Assembly: GCF_030696055.1 (NCBI RefSeq)
Contig: NZ_JAUYNP010000090.1
Span: forward strand, 1-52,224
Reading direction: 5' to 3'
Source: Pseudomonas sp.
GTDB lineage: Bacteria; Pseudomonadota; Gammaproteobacteria; Pseudomonadales; Pseudomonadaceae
DNA: 52,224 nucleotides
Of the stretch, positions 23,591 through 35,809 are shown piece by piece; position 1 is the stretch's first letter; each line of letters opens with the position of its first letter. The notes below the pieces were generated by a model that searched no databases, was not told the origin of the DNA, and saw nothing but the letters and a program-made list of their open reading frames with translations. The translations under genes were made by a program, and so were the position numbers.

Positions 23591-24415
23591 TCAGCCCTCG
23601 GCCAACAGGCGGCGCAGTTCGGCCAGCACCGGTGCGCTGTCCGGGCGCACGCCGCGCCACAGGTAGAAGGCTTCGGCGGCCTGTTCCACCAGCATGCCCA
23701 GACCGTCCAAAGTACGCGCTGCACCCTGATCAAAGGCCCAGCGGCTGAAGGCGGTCGGCTCCTTGCCGTACATCATGTCGTAGCACAGCGTATGACCGGG
23801 CTGGATCAGGCTCGGCGCAATGGGTGGCAGCTCGCCGGCCAGGCTGGCCGAGGTGCCGTTGATGATCAGATCCACCGGCGCGTCCAGCCAGTCGAAACCG
23901 CTGGCCGCCAGCGGGCCCAGATCGGCGAATTCGTGCACCAGCTGCTCGGCTTTCGCCACCGTGCGGTTGGCTATCACCAGGGCCGCCGGTTGCTCGGCCA
24001 GCAAGGGCTCCAGCACCCCGCGCACCGCGCCGCCGGCCCCCAGCAGAAGGATGCGTTTGCCCTTGAAGTCGAAACCGGCATTGACCTTGAGGTCGCGCAC
24101 CAGCCCGGCGCCGTCGGTGTTATCGCCGAGCAGGCTGCCGTCTTCCAGCTTCTTCAATGTATTGACCGCGCCAGCGCGCCGGGCCCGGGGCGTCAGGCTG
24201 TCGGCCAGCTGGAAGGCCTGCTCCTTGAACGGCACGGTGACATTGCCGCCCAGGCCCTCGGCAAAGAAGGCCCGGGCAAAACCCGGGAAATCCTCCAGCG
24301 GCGCCAACAACGCTTCATAGCTCAGCTGCTGGCCGGTCTGCGCGGCGAACAGGCGATGGATCAGCGGCGACTTGCTGTGGCCTATGGGGTTGCCGAATAC
24401 AGCGTAGCGGTCCAT
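23591..24415 (-). CDS. aroE: Shikimate 5-dehydrogenase
   Basis: The enzyme reduces 3-dehydroshikimate to shikimate with NADPH in the aromatic amino-acid pathway. The start ATG 24415 follows CAGGAAAGGAA and gives 274 residues beginning [20 protein letters not shown], the conserved substrate-binding N-terminus; a longer frame to 24532 runs into a palindromic repeat. The catalytic Lys is in [11 protein letters not shown] (near 65), the partner Asp in GDNTDG (near 101), and the NADP motif is [10 protein letters not shown] near 125-134. [16 protein letters not shown] closes the C-terminus. It is downstream of hemF, the order known from P. aeruginosa. Confidence 0.95.
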   Translation of the reverse strand: MDRYAVFGNPIGHSKSPLIHRLFAAQTGQQLSYEALLAPLEDFPGFARAFFAEGLGGNVTVPFKEQAFQLADSLTPRARRAGAVNTLKKLEDGSLLGDNTDGAGLVRDLKVNAGFDFKGKRILLLGAGGAVRGVLEPLLAEQPAALVIANRTVAKAEQLVHEFADLGPLAASGFDWLDAPVDLIINGTSASLAGELPPIAPSLIQPGHTLCYDMMYGKEPTAFSRWAFDQGAARTLDGLGMLVEQAAEAFYLWRGVRPDSAPVLAELRRLLAEG

Positions 24416-24446
24416 AAAAATTCCTTTCCTGTTGCAGAGCACATTC

Positions 24447-25566
<1,120 letters not shown>

Positions 25567-25567
25567 T

Positions 25568-25629
25568 TAGGGTCTGTTGCCGTTCCACTCGCGGCAACGC
25601 GGCTCGCGATGAAACGGCAACAGACCCTA
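25568..25629. repeat. 17-bp perfect inverted repeat in the hemF-qor promoter region
   Basis: TAGGGTCTGTTGCCGTT (25568-25584) is matched exactly by AACGGCAACAGACCCTA (25613-25629), with 28 bases between. The sequence looks like another dispersed palindromic family rather than an operator, but it occupies the centre of the 217-bp region from which hemF and qor diverge. Confidence 0.75.
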
Positions 25630-25702
25630 GTCCCTCGCAGTTGACGCCGGTCAATGGAGAGGATTGGATAGCACCGTCTATCCCTAGCCTGCGGAGCCCA
25701 AG

Positions 25703-26680
25703 ATGGCCAAGCGTATCCAGTTCAGCCGCCACGGTGGCCCGGAAGTACTCGACTACCTCGACTACCAGCCCGCCACCCCCGGCCCCAACGAGGTGCGGGT
25801 GGAAAACCGGGCGATAGGTCTGAATTTTATCGACACCTATTTTCGCAGCGGCCTCTATCCGCCGGCGTCCCTGCCCTCTGGCCTGGGTAGTGAAGGCGCG
25901 GGCATAGTCGAAGCGCTGGGCTCGGCCGTCAGCCAGTTCCAGGTAGGCGACCGCGTGGCCTACGCCACCGGGCCCCTGGGCGCCTATAGCGAGCTGCATG
26001 TGTTGCCCGCCGACAAACTGGTCAAACTGCCGGACACGATCAGCTTCGAGCAGGCCGCCGCAGTCATGCTCAAGGGCCTGACCGTGCAGTACCTGCTGCG
26101 CCAGACCTTCCCGCTCAAGGGCGGTGAAACCATCCTGTTCCACGCCGCCGCTGGCGGTGTCGGCTCCTTCGCCTGCCAGTGGGCCAAGGCCCTGGGCGTG
26201 CAGCTGATCGGCACCGTCAGCTCCGCCGAGAAAGCCGCGCGGGCCAAGGAGCAGGGCGCCTGGGCGACCATCGACTACAGCCAGGAGAACGTGGCGCAGC
26301 GCGTGCTGGAGCTGACCGAGGGCAAGAAGTGCCCGGTGGTGTATGACGGCGTCGGCAAGGACACCTGGGAAACCTCCCTGGACTGCGTGGCTCCCCGCGG
26401 CCTGCTGGTCAGCTTCGGCAATGCCTCAGGCGCGGTGAGCGGGGTCAACCTGGGCATCCTGGCGCAGAAGGGCTCGTTGTTCGTCACCCGCCCGACCCTG
26501 GCCAGTTACGCCGATACCCCGGCGCGCCTACAAATGATGGCCGACGAGCTGTTCGCCATGATCGCCAGCGGCCAGCTCAAGGTCGAGATCAGCCACCGCT
26601 ATGCGCTCAAGGACGCCGCCGCCGCGCAGGCGGCGCTGAGCGCCCGGCAGACCATGGGGGCGAGCATTCTGCTGCCCTAA
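25703..26680 (+). CDS. qor: NADPH:quinone oxidoreductase (zeta-crystallin-like)
   Basis: The product is 325 residues of the zinc-free medium-chain dehydrogenase family. N-terminal motifs include RFSRHGGPEVL-type FSRHGGPEVLDY, VENRAIGLNFIDTYFRSGLYP near 34-54 and GSEGAGIVEALG near 62-73. The NADPH motif is HAAAGGVGSFACQWAKALG near 149-167, followed by TVSSAEKAARAKEQGA. No structural-zinc Cys cluster is present. It reduces quinones by one electron using NADPH. The gene is divergent from hemF, the order known as PA0023-PA0024, and ends in front of a long hairpin. Confidence 0.92.
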   Translation: MAKRIQFSRHGGPEVLDYLDYQPATPGPNEVRVENRAIGLNFIDTYFRSGLYPPASLPSGLGSEGAGIVEALGSAVSQFQVGDRVAYATGPLGAYSELHVLPADKLVKLPDTISFEQAAAVMLKGLTVQYLLRQTFPLKGGETILFHAAAGGVGSFACQWAKALGVQLIGTVSSAEKAARAKEQGAWATIDYSQENVAQRVLELTEGKKCPVVYDGVGKDTWETSLDCVAPRGLLVSFGNASGAVSGVNLGILAQKGSLFVTRPTLASYADTPARLQMMADELFAMIASGQLKVEISHRYALKDAAAAQAALSARQTMGASILLP

Positions 26681-26692
26681 CCCAGCGCCGCT

Positions 26693-26725
26693 ATCGGTAC
26701 GTGGCATTAAATGCCACGTACCGAT
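26693..26725. terminator. 15-bp perfect stem with 3-base loop between qor and the DUF1161 gene
   Basis: ATCGGTACGTGGCAT (26693-26707) pairs with ATGCCACGTACCGAT (26711-26725) around TAA. It lies between convergent genes and can end both messages although no long T run follows. Confidence 0.65.
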
Positions 26726-26763
26726 GCGGTTGGGGGAAGAGGGTGTTGATGGCTTTGCGGCGG

Positions 26764-26994
26764 TCAGGCGTTTTTCTGGTAGATGATCTTCTTGCTGCCG
26801 CCCTCGCAGCTGCCGACCACCATATTGGGGTCTTTGGCTTCGGCATTGGGCACTATTTCCAGGGTGTAGGTGCTGACACCTGAGGCCTGGATCTTCACTT
26901 CGATTTCCTTCTTCAGCTCTTCGCAGGGCTTGGGTGCCGCCAGTGCGGCGCCGCTGAGCAAGCCCAACAGCAGGGCCAGGGTCCATTTAGTCAT
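26764..26994 (-). CDS. DUF1161 small periplasmic protein
   Basis: The product is 76 residues with a signal peptide MTKWTLALLLGLLSGAALA. The mature 57 residues contain two conserved cysteines, one in KPCEELKKEIEVKIQA and one in VVGSCEGGSKKIIY, as in DUF1161. These would form a disulfide in the periplasm. The family is conserved in enterics and pseudomonads and has no known function. Its ATG overlaps the last eight bases of the upstream aminopeptidase gene, so the two proteins are likely made together. Confidence 0.85.
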   Translation of the reverse strand: MTKWTLALLLGLLSGAALAAPKPCEELKKEIEVKIQASGVSTYTLEIVPNAEAKDPNMVVGSCEGGSKKIIYQKNA

Positions 26995-28132
26995 CTTGGT
27001 GCTCCTTTATTGCACGGGGGTTAGTAGGTTGGACTGGTGCTGGGTTAGGCAAGTTCTCAGCCTTGGCGATTAGCCTTGTCAGCACCTGCTTACGTTGAGC
27101 CGCCGGGAGCCTGCCGAGCGCCTCGGCCTCTCGGTAGAAGCGCGGCCAATCGCCTTCGGCCTGTTGGAACAGGGCGGCAAAGGCCGGCACCCATCGATCG
27201 TAGAGGCCGAACGGCAGCAGCTTGGCGTTGTTCAGCGGCGCGGCTATCCAGCCGTCATAGCGCCCCTGCCCGCCCCATTCGCGGTCACGCAGGCTGCGGT
27301 ACTCGGCGCGCAGGCGGGCGAACTCGGCCTGCTTGCCGGCGCGCATCTGCGCGGCCGGCAAGCCTGTGTTGTATAGCTGCTGCAGGCGCGTTCTGCTCGC
27401 CAATACCAAGGCGGTGAACTGTTCGCGTTGCCGCTCGCCCTGCGGATCGGCGGGCGCCAGGCCGCGTGCGGCACGCCACTGGCGCAAGCCCTGGCGTTCG
27501 ACAAAGGTGGCGAAGGATTCGTTGAAGGCGGTGTCGTTCGCCACATACAGCTGCTGGTGCGCCAACTCGTGGAAGATCACCGCCACCAGGCGTTCGTCGC
27601 TCCAGCGCAGCATGGTGTTGAGGATAGGGTCGTCGAACCAGCCGAGGGTGGAGTAGGCCTCTACTCCGCCCAGGTAGGTATCCAGCCCCTGTTGCTGGCG
27701 CAACGCCGCCGCGCCCCGGGCCCGACTCTGGCTGTAGAAGCCGCGATAGGCCACGCAGCCGGCGATGGGAAAGCAGTGCAGTTCAGGCGCGAGGGAGAAT
27801 TCCGCGGTGGCGAACAGGTTCCACAGTACAAAGGGCCGCTGGATATCGGCGTACAGCCGGTAGCTGCGATTATCCGGCAGGCCCAGCGCGGCGCTGGCGA
27901 AGCGCCGTGCCTGCAGGGCCATGGCCAGGCGCGGTCTGAGTGCGGGGTCAAGCGTCGGGTCGTCGAGCAGCTCGGCGATCGGGGTGCGGGCCTGCAGCAG
28001 TTGCAACTGCCCCTGTGCCAGCTGGCTGTAGTAATCCAGGCTGCCGCAGCCGCTCAGCCACAGCAGCGCGGCCAGGGGAGCCCAGCGCCAAGGTCGGGCG
28101 TCGAATAGGTGATTGCTAGGTTGAATGCGCAT
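26987..28132 (-). CDS. Putative zinc aminopeptidase lipoprotein
   Basis: The product is 381 residues from ATG 28132 (GTG 28141 would add three). The signal ends in a lipobox, LWLSGCGS, so it is probably lipid-anchored. The central motif HELAHQQLY near 190 gives the HExxH zinc site, and NESFATFVE about 18 residues later supplies the third ligand, as in gluzincins. The family (putative aminopeptidase, Pfam Aminopep) is conserved across proteobacteria and often described as an outer-membrane-associated peptidase; substrates are unknown. The gene overlaps the DUF1161 gene start, a pairing that suggests joint envelope work. Confidence 0.82.
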   Translation of the reverse strand: MRIQPSNHLFDARPWRWAPLAALLWLSGCGSLDYYSQLAQGQLQLLQARTPIAELLDDPTLDPALRPRLAMALQARRFASAALGLPDNRSYRLYADIQRPFVLWNLFATAEFSLAPELHCFPIAGCVAYRGFYSQSRARGAAALRQQQGLDTYLGGVEAYSTLGWFDDPILNTMLRWSDERLVAVIFHELAHQQLYVANDTAFNESFATFVERQGLRQWRAARGLAPADPQGERQREQFTALVLASRTRLQQLYNTGLPAAQMRAGKQAEFARLRAEYRSLRDREWGGQGRYDGWIAAPLNNAKLLPFGLYDRWVPAFAALFQQAEGDWPRFYREAEALGRLPAAQRKQVLTRLIAKAENLPNPAPVQPTNPRAIKEHQDD

Positions 28133-28218
28133 GCCCGCCACGCTAGCGCATTGCCGGTGCTGCCTCCAGTGCAGGATCGGCGTAGGCTGATTGCAGCATG
28201 CCTATTGCGGAGATCGCT

Positions 28219-28638
28219 ATGCGTTACCTTGCCCTGATCCTCGGTGCGTCTTTCCTCGGCGCCTGCGTCTCGCCGATACCCGCGCGCGATCCCGACCAGG
28301 CCTGGGTCGCACTGCATGCCAGCGCCGGCACCCTGTTGATGGCGGATAGGCTCGATGGCCAGCGCCTCAACGATGGTCGCTACTTCCAGGTGACGCCCGG
28401 CGCCCATGAGTTGCAGGCGCGCTTCCAGTTCGAGGTGAGCAGTGGCGGTGGCCTGGACGGCGTGTACGAGCCGCGGCAGATTACCTGCGAGATCCGCGTT
28501 CGCTATGCCGACTTCGTGGCCGGCCAGCACTATCGCCTGGAAGCCCGGCCCCTGGTGATGAAGGCCCAGGCCTGGCTGTACGACGGCCAGCGCAACCTGC
28601 TGGCGCGCGGTAAGGTGCTGCGCTGCGGCACCTTCTAG
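28219..28638 (+). CDS. Small putative lipoprotein
   Basis: The product is 139 residues from ATG 28219, preceded by GGAGATCGCT; an in-frame start at 28198 would spoil the signal. The lipobox LGASFLGACVS puts the lipid-modified Cys near residue 16. The remainder is beta-rich, with LMADRLDGQRLNDGRYFQVTPG and HELQARFQFEV near 40-75 and HYRLEARPLVMKAQAWLYDG near 108-128, which resembles the PEGA-like proteins that decorate envelopes. The function is unknown. It is divergent from the aminopeptidase gene with less than 90 bp between the starts. Confidence 0.72.
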   Translation: MRYLALILGASFLGACVSPIPARDPDQAWVALHASAGTLLMADRLDGQRLNDGRYFQVTPGAHELQARFQFEVSSGGGLDGVYEPRQITCEIRVRYADFVAGQHYRLEARPLVMKAQAWLYDGQRNLLARGKVLRCGTF

Positions 28639-28660
28639 CAGGCCTGCCTAGGCGCGCCAT

Positions 28661-29656
28661 TCAGCGCAGCTGAGCGAGCAGCTCGAAGGCGTGCAAACGG
28701 TCGGCGAAGTCATACAGGTCGCAGGTGAAGATCAGCTCATCGGCACCGGTTTGCTCCAGTAACACTTCCAGGCGCGCGCGGATCTTCTCTGGGCCGCCGA
28801 TCATCGCCATGCCGAGGAAACTGCCGACCGCCTCTTTCTCGTGAGGCAACCACAGGCCCTGCATGCTCGCCACTGGCGGCTTTTGCACCAGGCTGTGACC
28901 GCGGATCAGGGCGAGGATGCGCTGGTAGGCCGAGGTCGCCAGGTATTCGGCCTGCTCGTCGCTGTCCGCGGCGATCAAGGGCACACCGAGCATCACATAG
29001 GGCTTGTCGAACTCCGCCGAGGGTTTGAAGTGGTTGCGGTAGATGCGAATCGCCTCATGCATATAGCGCGGCGCGAAGTGCGAGGCGAAGGCATAGGGCA
29101 GGCCCTTCTCGCCGGCCAGCTGGGCGCTGAACAGGCTGGAGCCGAGCAGCCAGATGGGGACGTTGGTGCCGGTGCCGGGCATGGCGATCACTCGCTGATC
29201 CGGTGTGCGCGGCCCCAGGTAGCGCTGCAGCTCCTCGACATCGGCGGGGAAATCATCGGCGCTGCCGATTCGGTCGCGGCGCAGCGCCTGGGCGGTGAAC
29301 TGATCGGCGCCGGGGGCGCGGCCCAGGCCCAGATCGATGCGTCCCGGATAGAGGGTGGCGAGGGTGCCGAACTGCTCGGCGATCACCAGCGGCGCGTGAT
29401 TGGGCAGCATCACCCCGCCCGCACCGAGGCGAATGCGTGAGGTGCCGGCGGCCAGATAGCCGAGCAGCACGGCGGTGGCCGAGCTGGCGATGCCGTCCAT
29501 ATTGTGGTGCTCGGCCACCCAGAAGCGGGTGAAGCCCAGGCGTTCGACATGCTGGGCCAGCGCCAGCGAGTTGTGCAGCGCCTGTGCCGGCCCGCCGTCA
29601 GCGCGGATCGGGGCGAGATCGAGGGTGGAAAACTTGCTGCCTGCTAACGCGTTCAT
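28661..29656 (-). CDS. LLM-class flavin-dependent oxidoreductase
   Basis: The product is 331 residues of the bacterial luciferase-like TIM barrel family. Motifs include [21 protein letters not shown] near the N-terminus, [21 protein letters not shown] near 38-58, [21 protein letters not shown] near 75-95 and [18 protein letters not shown] near 108-125. The short, single-chain form with the AEHHN motif is the MsnO8-type group often misnamed alkanal monooxygenase. It uses reduced flavin from another protein. The substrate is unknown. Its start is followed upstream by the 170-bp repeat. Confidence 0.87.
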   Translation of the reverse strand: MNALAGSKFSTLDLAPIRADGGPAQALHNSLALAQHVERLGFTRFWVAEHHNMDGIASSATAVLLGYLAAGTSRIRLGAGGVMLPNHAPLVIAEQFGTLATLYPGRIDLGLGRAPGADQFTAQALRRDRIGSADDFPADVEELQRYLGPRTPDQRVIAMPGTGTNVPIWLLGSSLFSAQLAGEKGLPYAFASHFAPRYMHEAIRIYRNHFKPSAEFDKPYVMLGVPLIAADSDEQAEYLATSAYQRILALIRGHSLVQKPPVASMQGLWLPHEKEAVGSFLGMAMIGGPEKIRARLEVLLEQTGADELIFTCDLYDFADRLHAFELLAQLR

Positions 29657-29710
29657 CGGCCCTACCTGTGGTTACCCAGTGTCAGCGCCGCCTAATTGCG
29701 GCAATGCCTG

Positions 29711-29880
29711 AGAACCTGCTCACGCTCTGCTGCGCATCGGTGATGCTGCGTTAAAAACAGGCTCAGAATGCTCATTTACAATGCGTAAACTCCGCTTCTT
29801 CGCCTGTTTTGACCAGCCGGAGGCTGTTACTAACGTAGCGCCTTGCCTGACCTTCGCTCGCGAGAGCGTGAACAGGTTCT
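29711..29880. repeat. 170-bp element with nested inverted repeats
   Basis: The left end AGAACCTGCTCACGCTCT (29711-29728) and right end AGAGCGTGAACAGGTTCT (29863-29880) are inverted with one mismatch. A second inner pair, AAAACAGGC (29754-29762) and GCCTGTTTT (29802-29810), brackets an A/T-richer centre. No ORF lies inside. It fills half of the 343-bp gap between the LLM and dodecin genes and has a truncated relative at 19891-19965. It resembles a MITE-like or structured repeat that I recall as common in Pseudomonas. Confidence 0.75.
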
Positions 29881-29946
29881 AGGTTAGAGAGTGGGGCTTT
29901 TTCTATGGATTCCAAGGCTGATCATTGCCCTGAATGGGATTTGTGC

Positions 29947-29985
29947 GTAGCGGAGTGGACATGGCGTCGCCCTGTCCACCCTATG
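29947..29985. repeat. REP-like hairpin downstream of dodecin
   Basis: GTGGACATGGC and GCCCTGTCCAC are inverted with one mismatch, flanked by GTAGCGGA and CCCTATG, a worn GTAGGG...CCCTAC edge. It lies 15 bp after the dodecin stop (minus strand) and may act as its transcript end. Confidence 0.6.
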
Positions 29986-29999
29986 CAGTAGCTGGCCGC

Positions 30000-30215
30000 T
30001 TAGCTCGTGCTGAGGCGAAAGCCGATTTTCAGGGTGACCTGGTAATGGCCGACCTTGCCGTTCTCGATATGCCCGCGGGTTTCCGCCACCTCGAACCAGT
30101 CCATATTGCGTACCGACTTGGCGCACTCGGCCAGGGCGTTTTCGATGGCGTTTTCGATGCTGATCTTGGATGAGCCGACTATTTCGATTTTCTTGTACAC
30201 ATGATGATCGGACAT
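30000..30215 (-). CDS. Dodecin, flavin-binding protein
   Basis: The product is 71 residues, the usual dodecin length. The sequence HVYKKIEIVGSSKISIENAI, AECAKSVRNMDWFEVAETRG and GHYQVTLKIGFRL matches the one-helix, three-strand dodecin fold, with the flavin-stacking Trp in MDWFEV and the conserved VTLKIGF last strand. Dodecins form hollow dodecamers that store FMN, FAD or riboflavin and protect cells from free flavin. The gene stands alone, with a good GGAGCAAC ribosome site. Confidence 0.93.
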   Translation of the reverse strand: MSDHHVYKKIEIVGSSKISIENAIENALAECAKSVRNMDWFEVAETRGHIENGKVGHYQVTLKIGFRLSTS

Positions 30216-30339
30216 GGCGTTGCTCCTTGGATTTGGCGTGGCATACGGCTAACGGCAAGAGTTGCCTTAGCTTCACGCTAGCCAAGCCCGCAGAAAGCAC
30301 AAGGAAACGCATCACTGCGTCGCGGCTTATCACCAGGAC

Positions 30340-33370
<3,031 letters not shown>

Positions 33371-33390
33371 TAAGCAGCCGGCCCGCTGGC

Positions 33391-33468
33391 GTAGGGCGGA
33401 CATGCCGAAGCTTTGTCCGCCTCGTGCGGCCTGGATGGCGGACAAGCCTGGCGGCATGTCCGCCCTAC
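33391..33468. repeat. REP-like palindrome, GTAGGGCGGAC type, after trpA
   Basis: It starts GTAGGGCGGACATGCCGAAGC and ends GGCATGTCCGCCCTAC, with an inner TTGTCCGCC/GGCGGACAA pair. It is the likely 3' structure of the trpBA message. A related half copy is at 18440-18471. Confidence 0.82.
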
Positions 33469-33549
33469 GAACTCTTTTGCGCATGCTTGCCGCTTGTAGC
33501 TTGCGGCGTCTTCCCGTCCAATAGCGCGTCCATAGCCGAGAGCGTCGCC

Positions 33550-34182
33550 ATGTCGCGTCCGACCACCGTCCGCAAACCCCGCGCCAGCAGCCAGACCCGG
33601 ATTGCCGTGATCCTGACGGCGGCCCGCGAATTGCTGGCCGAGCAGGGCGTGGCCAGCCTGTCGATCTACAGCGTGGCCGAGCGCGCGGGTATTCCGCCGT
33701 CCTCGGTGTATCACTTCTTCGCCAGCGTGCCGGCCCTGCTCGAGGGGCTGACCGCGGATATTCACGCGGCCTTTCGCGCCTGCCTGCAGCAGCCGGTGGA
33801 ACACGCGCAGCTACGCGACTGGCGTGACCTGTCGCGGCTGGTCGAGCAGCGCATGCTGGCGATCTATGCCGCCGATGCGGCGGCGCGGCAGTTGATTCTG
33901 GCCCAGCACGGGCTGGCCGAAGTGACCCAGGCCGACCGCCAGCACGACATCGAACTGGGGCAGCTGATGCAGCTGCTGTTCGACCGTCACTTCCCCTTGC
34001 CGCAACTGCCGGCTGATGTGGATGTGTTCGCCCTGGCCATGGAGCTGGGCGACCGCGTCTATGCGCGCTCGGTGCAACTGCACGGCGAAATCACCCCGCG
34101 TATGGCCGAGGAAGGCATGCGCGTGTTCGATGCCTATCTCAGTTTGTACCTGCCGCCCCATCTGCCGAAACGAATGCTGTAG
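33550..34182 (+). CDS. TetR-family transcriptional regulator
   Basis: The product is 210 residues from ATG 33550. The helix-turn-helix lies near 22-66 (AARELLAEQGVASLSIYSVAE, RAGIPPSSVYHFFASVPALLE), preceded by a basic N-terminal arm (SRPTTVRKPRASSQTR). The ligand domain has no recognisable subfamily marks. No divergent target gene is adjacent: trpA ends upstream and argA converges from downstream, so its targets are not evident from context. Confidence 0.85.
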   Translation: MSRPTTVRKPRASSQTRIAVILTAARELLAEQGVASLSIYSVAERAGIPPSSVYHFFASVPALLEGLTADIHAAFRACLQQPVEHAQLRDWRDLSRLVEQRMLAIYAADAAARQLILAQHGLAEVTQADRQHDIELGQLMQLLFDRHFPLPQLPADVDVFALAMELGDRVYARSVQLHGEITPRMAEEGMRVFDAYLSLYLPPHLPKRML

Positions 34183-34216
34183 CAGCGGCCTACCGGATTA
34201 GCGCCAGGCAAGATTC

Positions 34217-34375
34217 GTAGGGTGGGTTAGGCGCTTATTGCATGGCTAACGGTTGACGCGCATTTGGCTGCGCCGTAACCCACCAAATGGGCTGATACCG
34301 CTTGGTGGGTTGCGCGGCACTCGCTCACCGCCGCCTTCCTTGAGTCGTGCGCTACGTGCCGCTAACCCACCCTAC
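34217..34375. repeat. REP-like cluster carrying the argA stop codon
   Basis: It begins GTAGGGTGGGTTAG and ends CTAACCCACCCTAC, with GTAACCCACC and GGTGGGTTGCG units inside. The closing CTA (34372-34374) is the complement of the argA TAG stop, the same arrangement as at hemF. It also serves as the boundary with the convergent TetR gene. Confidence 0.85.
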
Positions 34376-35670
34376 AGCGCCTTTTCAAATACCTGGGAAT
34401 TGCGCTGGTAGTTGTATAGCGAGGCGCGGGCGGCGGGCAGGCGGTCGACGCTGCTGGGCACGAAGCCGCGCTCGCGGAACCAGTGGGCGGTGCGGGTGGT
34501 GAGCACGAACAGGGTCTTCAGGCCCTGGGCGCGGGCGCGTTCCTCGATGCGTTCGAGCAGTTCGTCGCCGCGGCCGCCATGCCGGTAGGCCGGGTTCACC
34601 GCCAGGCAGGCCAGTTCGCCGAAATCCGAGTCGGCGATCTGATACAGGGCGGCGCAGGCGATGATCAGGCCTTCGCGCTCGACTATGCTGAACTGCTCGA
34701 TCTCGCGCTCCAGCACCTCGCGCGAGCGGCGCACCAGGATGCCCTGGTCTTCCAGCGGGCTGATCAGCTCGATCAGGCCGCCGACGTCCTCGATGGTCGC
34801 CTCGCGCAGGGATTCGAATTGTTCCTGGGCCACCAGGGTGCCGTTGCCGGCGCGGGTGAACAGCTCGCTGAGCAGCGCGCCGTCTTCCGCGTAGCTGACG
34901 ATATGGCTGCGCCGCACGCCGCCGCTGCAGGCCTGGGCGGCGGCGTCCAGCAATTCGCCCTGGTAGCTGCTGCCCAGGCGTTGCAGGTGCGCCGGCACCT
35001 GTTGCGGGCGCAACTCGCGCACCAGCTTGCCGGCCTCGTCGAGCAAACCGCATTCGGCGCCGAACAGCAGCAGCTTGTCGGCGTCCAGGTCGATGGCGGC
35101 GCTGGTGGCGACATCCTCGCAGGCCAGGTTGAAGATCTCCCCGGTCGGCGAATAACCCAGGGGCGACAGCAGCACTATGCTGCGCTCATCCAGCAGGCGA
35201 TTGATGCCCTTGCGGTCGATGCGCCGCACTTCGCCGGTGTGGTGGTAGTCGACGCCATCGACCACGCCGATCGGCCGCGCGGTGACGAAGTTGCCGCCGG
35301 TCACGCGCAGGCGCGAGCCCTGCATGGGCGAGCGCGCCATGTCCATCGACAGGCGCGCCTCGATGGCGATGCGCAACTGGCCGACGGCGTCGATCACGCA
35401 CTCCAGGGTCGGCCCGTCGGTGATCCGCAGGTTGTGCTGATAGCGCGGCGTCAGGCCACGTTCGGCCAGGCGCGCTTCGATCTGCGGACGCGAGCCGTGC
35501 ACCAGCACCAGGCGTACGCCGAGGCTGTGCAACAGCACCAGGTCGTGAACGATATTGCCGAAATTCGGATGGGCCACGCCCTCGCCCGGCAGCATCACCA
35601 CAAAGGTGCAGTCGCGGTGGGCATTGATATAGGGCGAGGCGTGACGTAGCCAGTTAACGTGGTCGTGCAT
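34372..35670 (-). CDS. argA: N-acetylglutamate synthase
   Basis: The product is 432 residues, the classic length. The N-terminal amino-acid-kinase-like domain (about 20-280) starts HASPYINAHRDCTFVVMLPGEG and includes VLVHGSRPQIE near 55; it binds the inhibitor arginine. The C-terminal GNAT domain (about 290-430) carries LACLAVNPAYRHGGRGDELLE near 361-381, the acetyl-CoA site. The enzyme acetylates glutamate to enter arginine synthesis. It is downstream of argE, with 139 bp and a tiny ORF between. The last codons run into a REP repeat that provides the TAG stop. Confidence 0.95.
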   Translation of the reverse strand: MHDHVNWLRHASPYINAHRDCTFVVMLPGEGVAHPNFGNIVHDLVLLHSLGVRLVLVHGSRPQIEARLAERGLTPRYQHNLRITDGPTLECVIDAVGQLRIAIEARLSMDMARSPMQGSRLRVTGGNFVTARPIGVVDGVDYHHTGEVRRIDRKGINRLLDERSIVLLSPLGYSPTGEIFNLACEDVATSAAIDLDADKLLLFGAECGLLDEAGKLVRELRPQQVPAHLQRLGSSYQGELLDAAAQACSGGVRRSHIVSYAEDGALLSELFTRAGNGTLVAQEQFESLREATIEDVGGLIELISPLEDQGILVRRSREVLEREIEQFSIVEREGLIIACAALYQIADSDFGELACLAVNPAYRHGGRGDELLERIEERARAQGLKTLFVLTTRTAHWFRERGFVPSSVDRLPAARASLYNYQRNSQVFEKAL

Positions 35671-35748
35671 TGCTTGAATAACCTGTGTCGAGTAGGGAAC
35701 GCATGGAAACGGCGCAGGGCGCGCCAGACGAGGCAGCCGAGAGCGGAT

Positions 35749-35775
35749 TTATCGTCGCAGTTGGGGCAGCTTCAC
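35749..35775 (-). CDS. Putative 8-codon ORF (MKLPQLRR) with strong ribosome site between argE and argA
   Basis: Read on the minus strand, GGAGGAGAG (35789-35781) stands five bases before a GTG that opens MKLPQLRR and stops at TAA. The ribosome site is better than that of argA itself. It may be a leader peptide or the remnant of a small gene that I recall between argA and argE in P. aeruginosa. Past the stop, another frame from about 35750 is open and Arg-rich (LVWRALRRFH), which could mean a frameshifted small gene. Confidence 0.35.
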   Translation of the reverse strand: MKLPQLRR

Positions 35776-35809
35776 GCGTTCTCTCCTCCAGATGACACAG
35801 GAACTCGGC

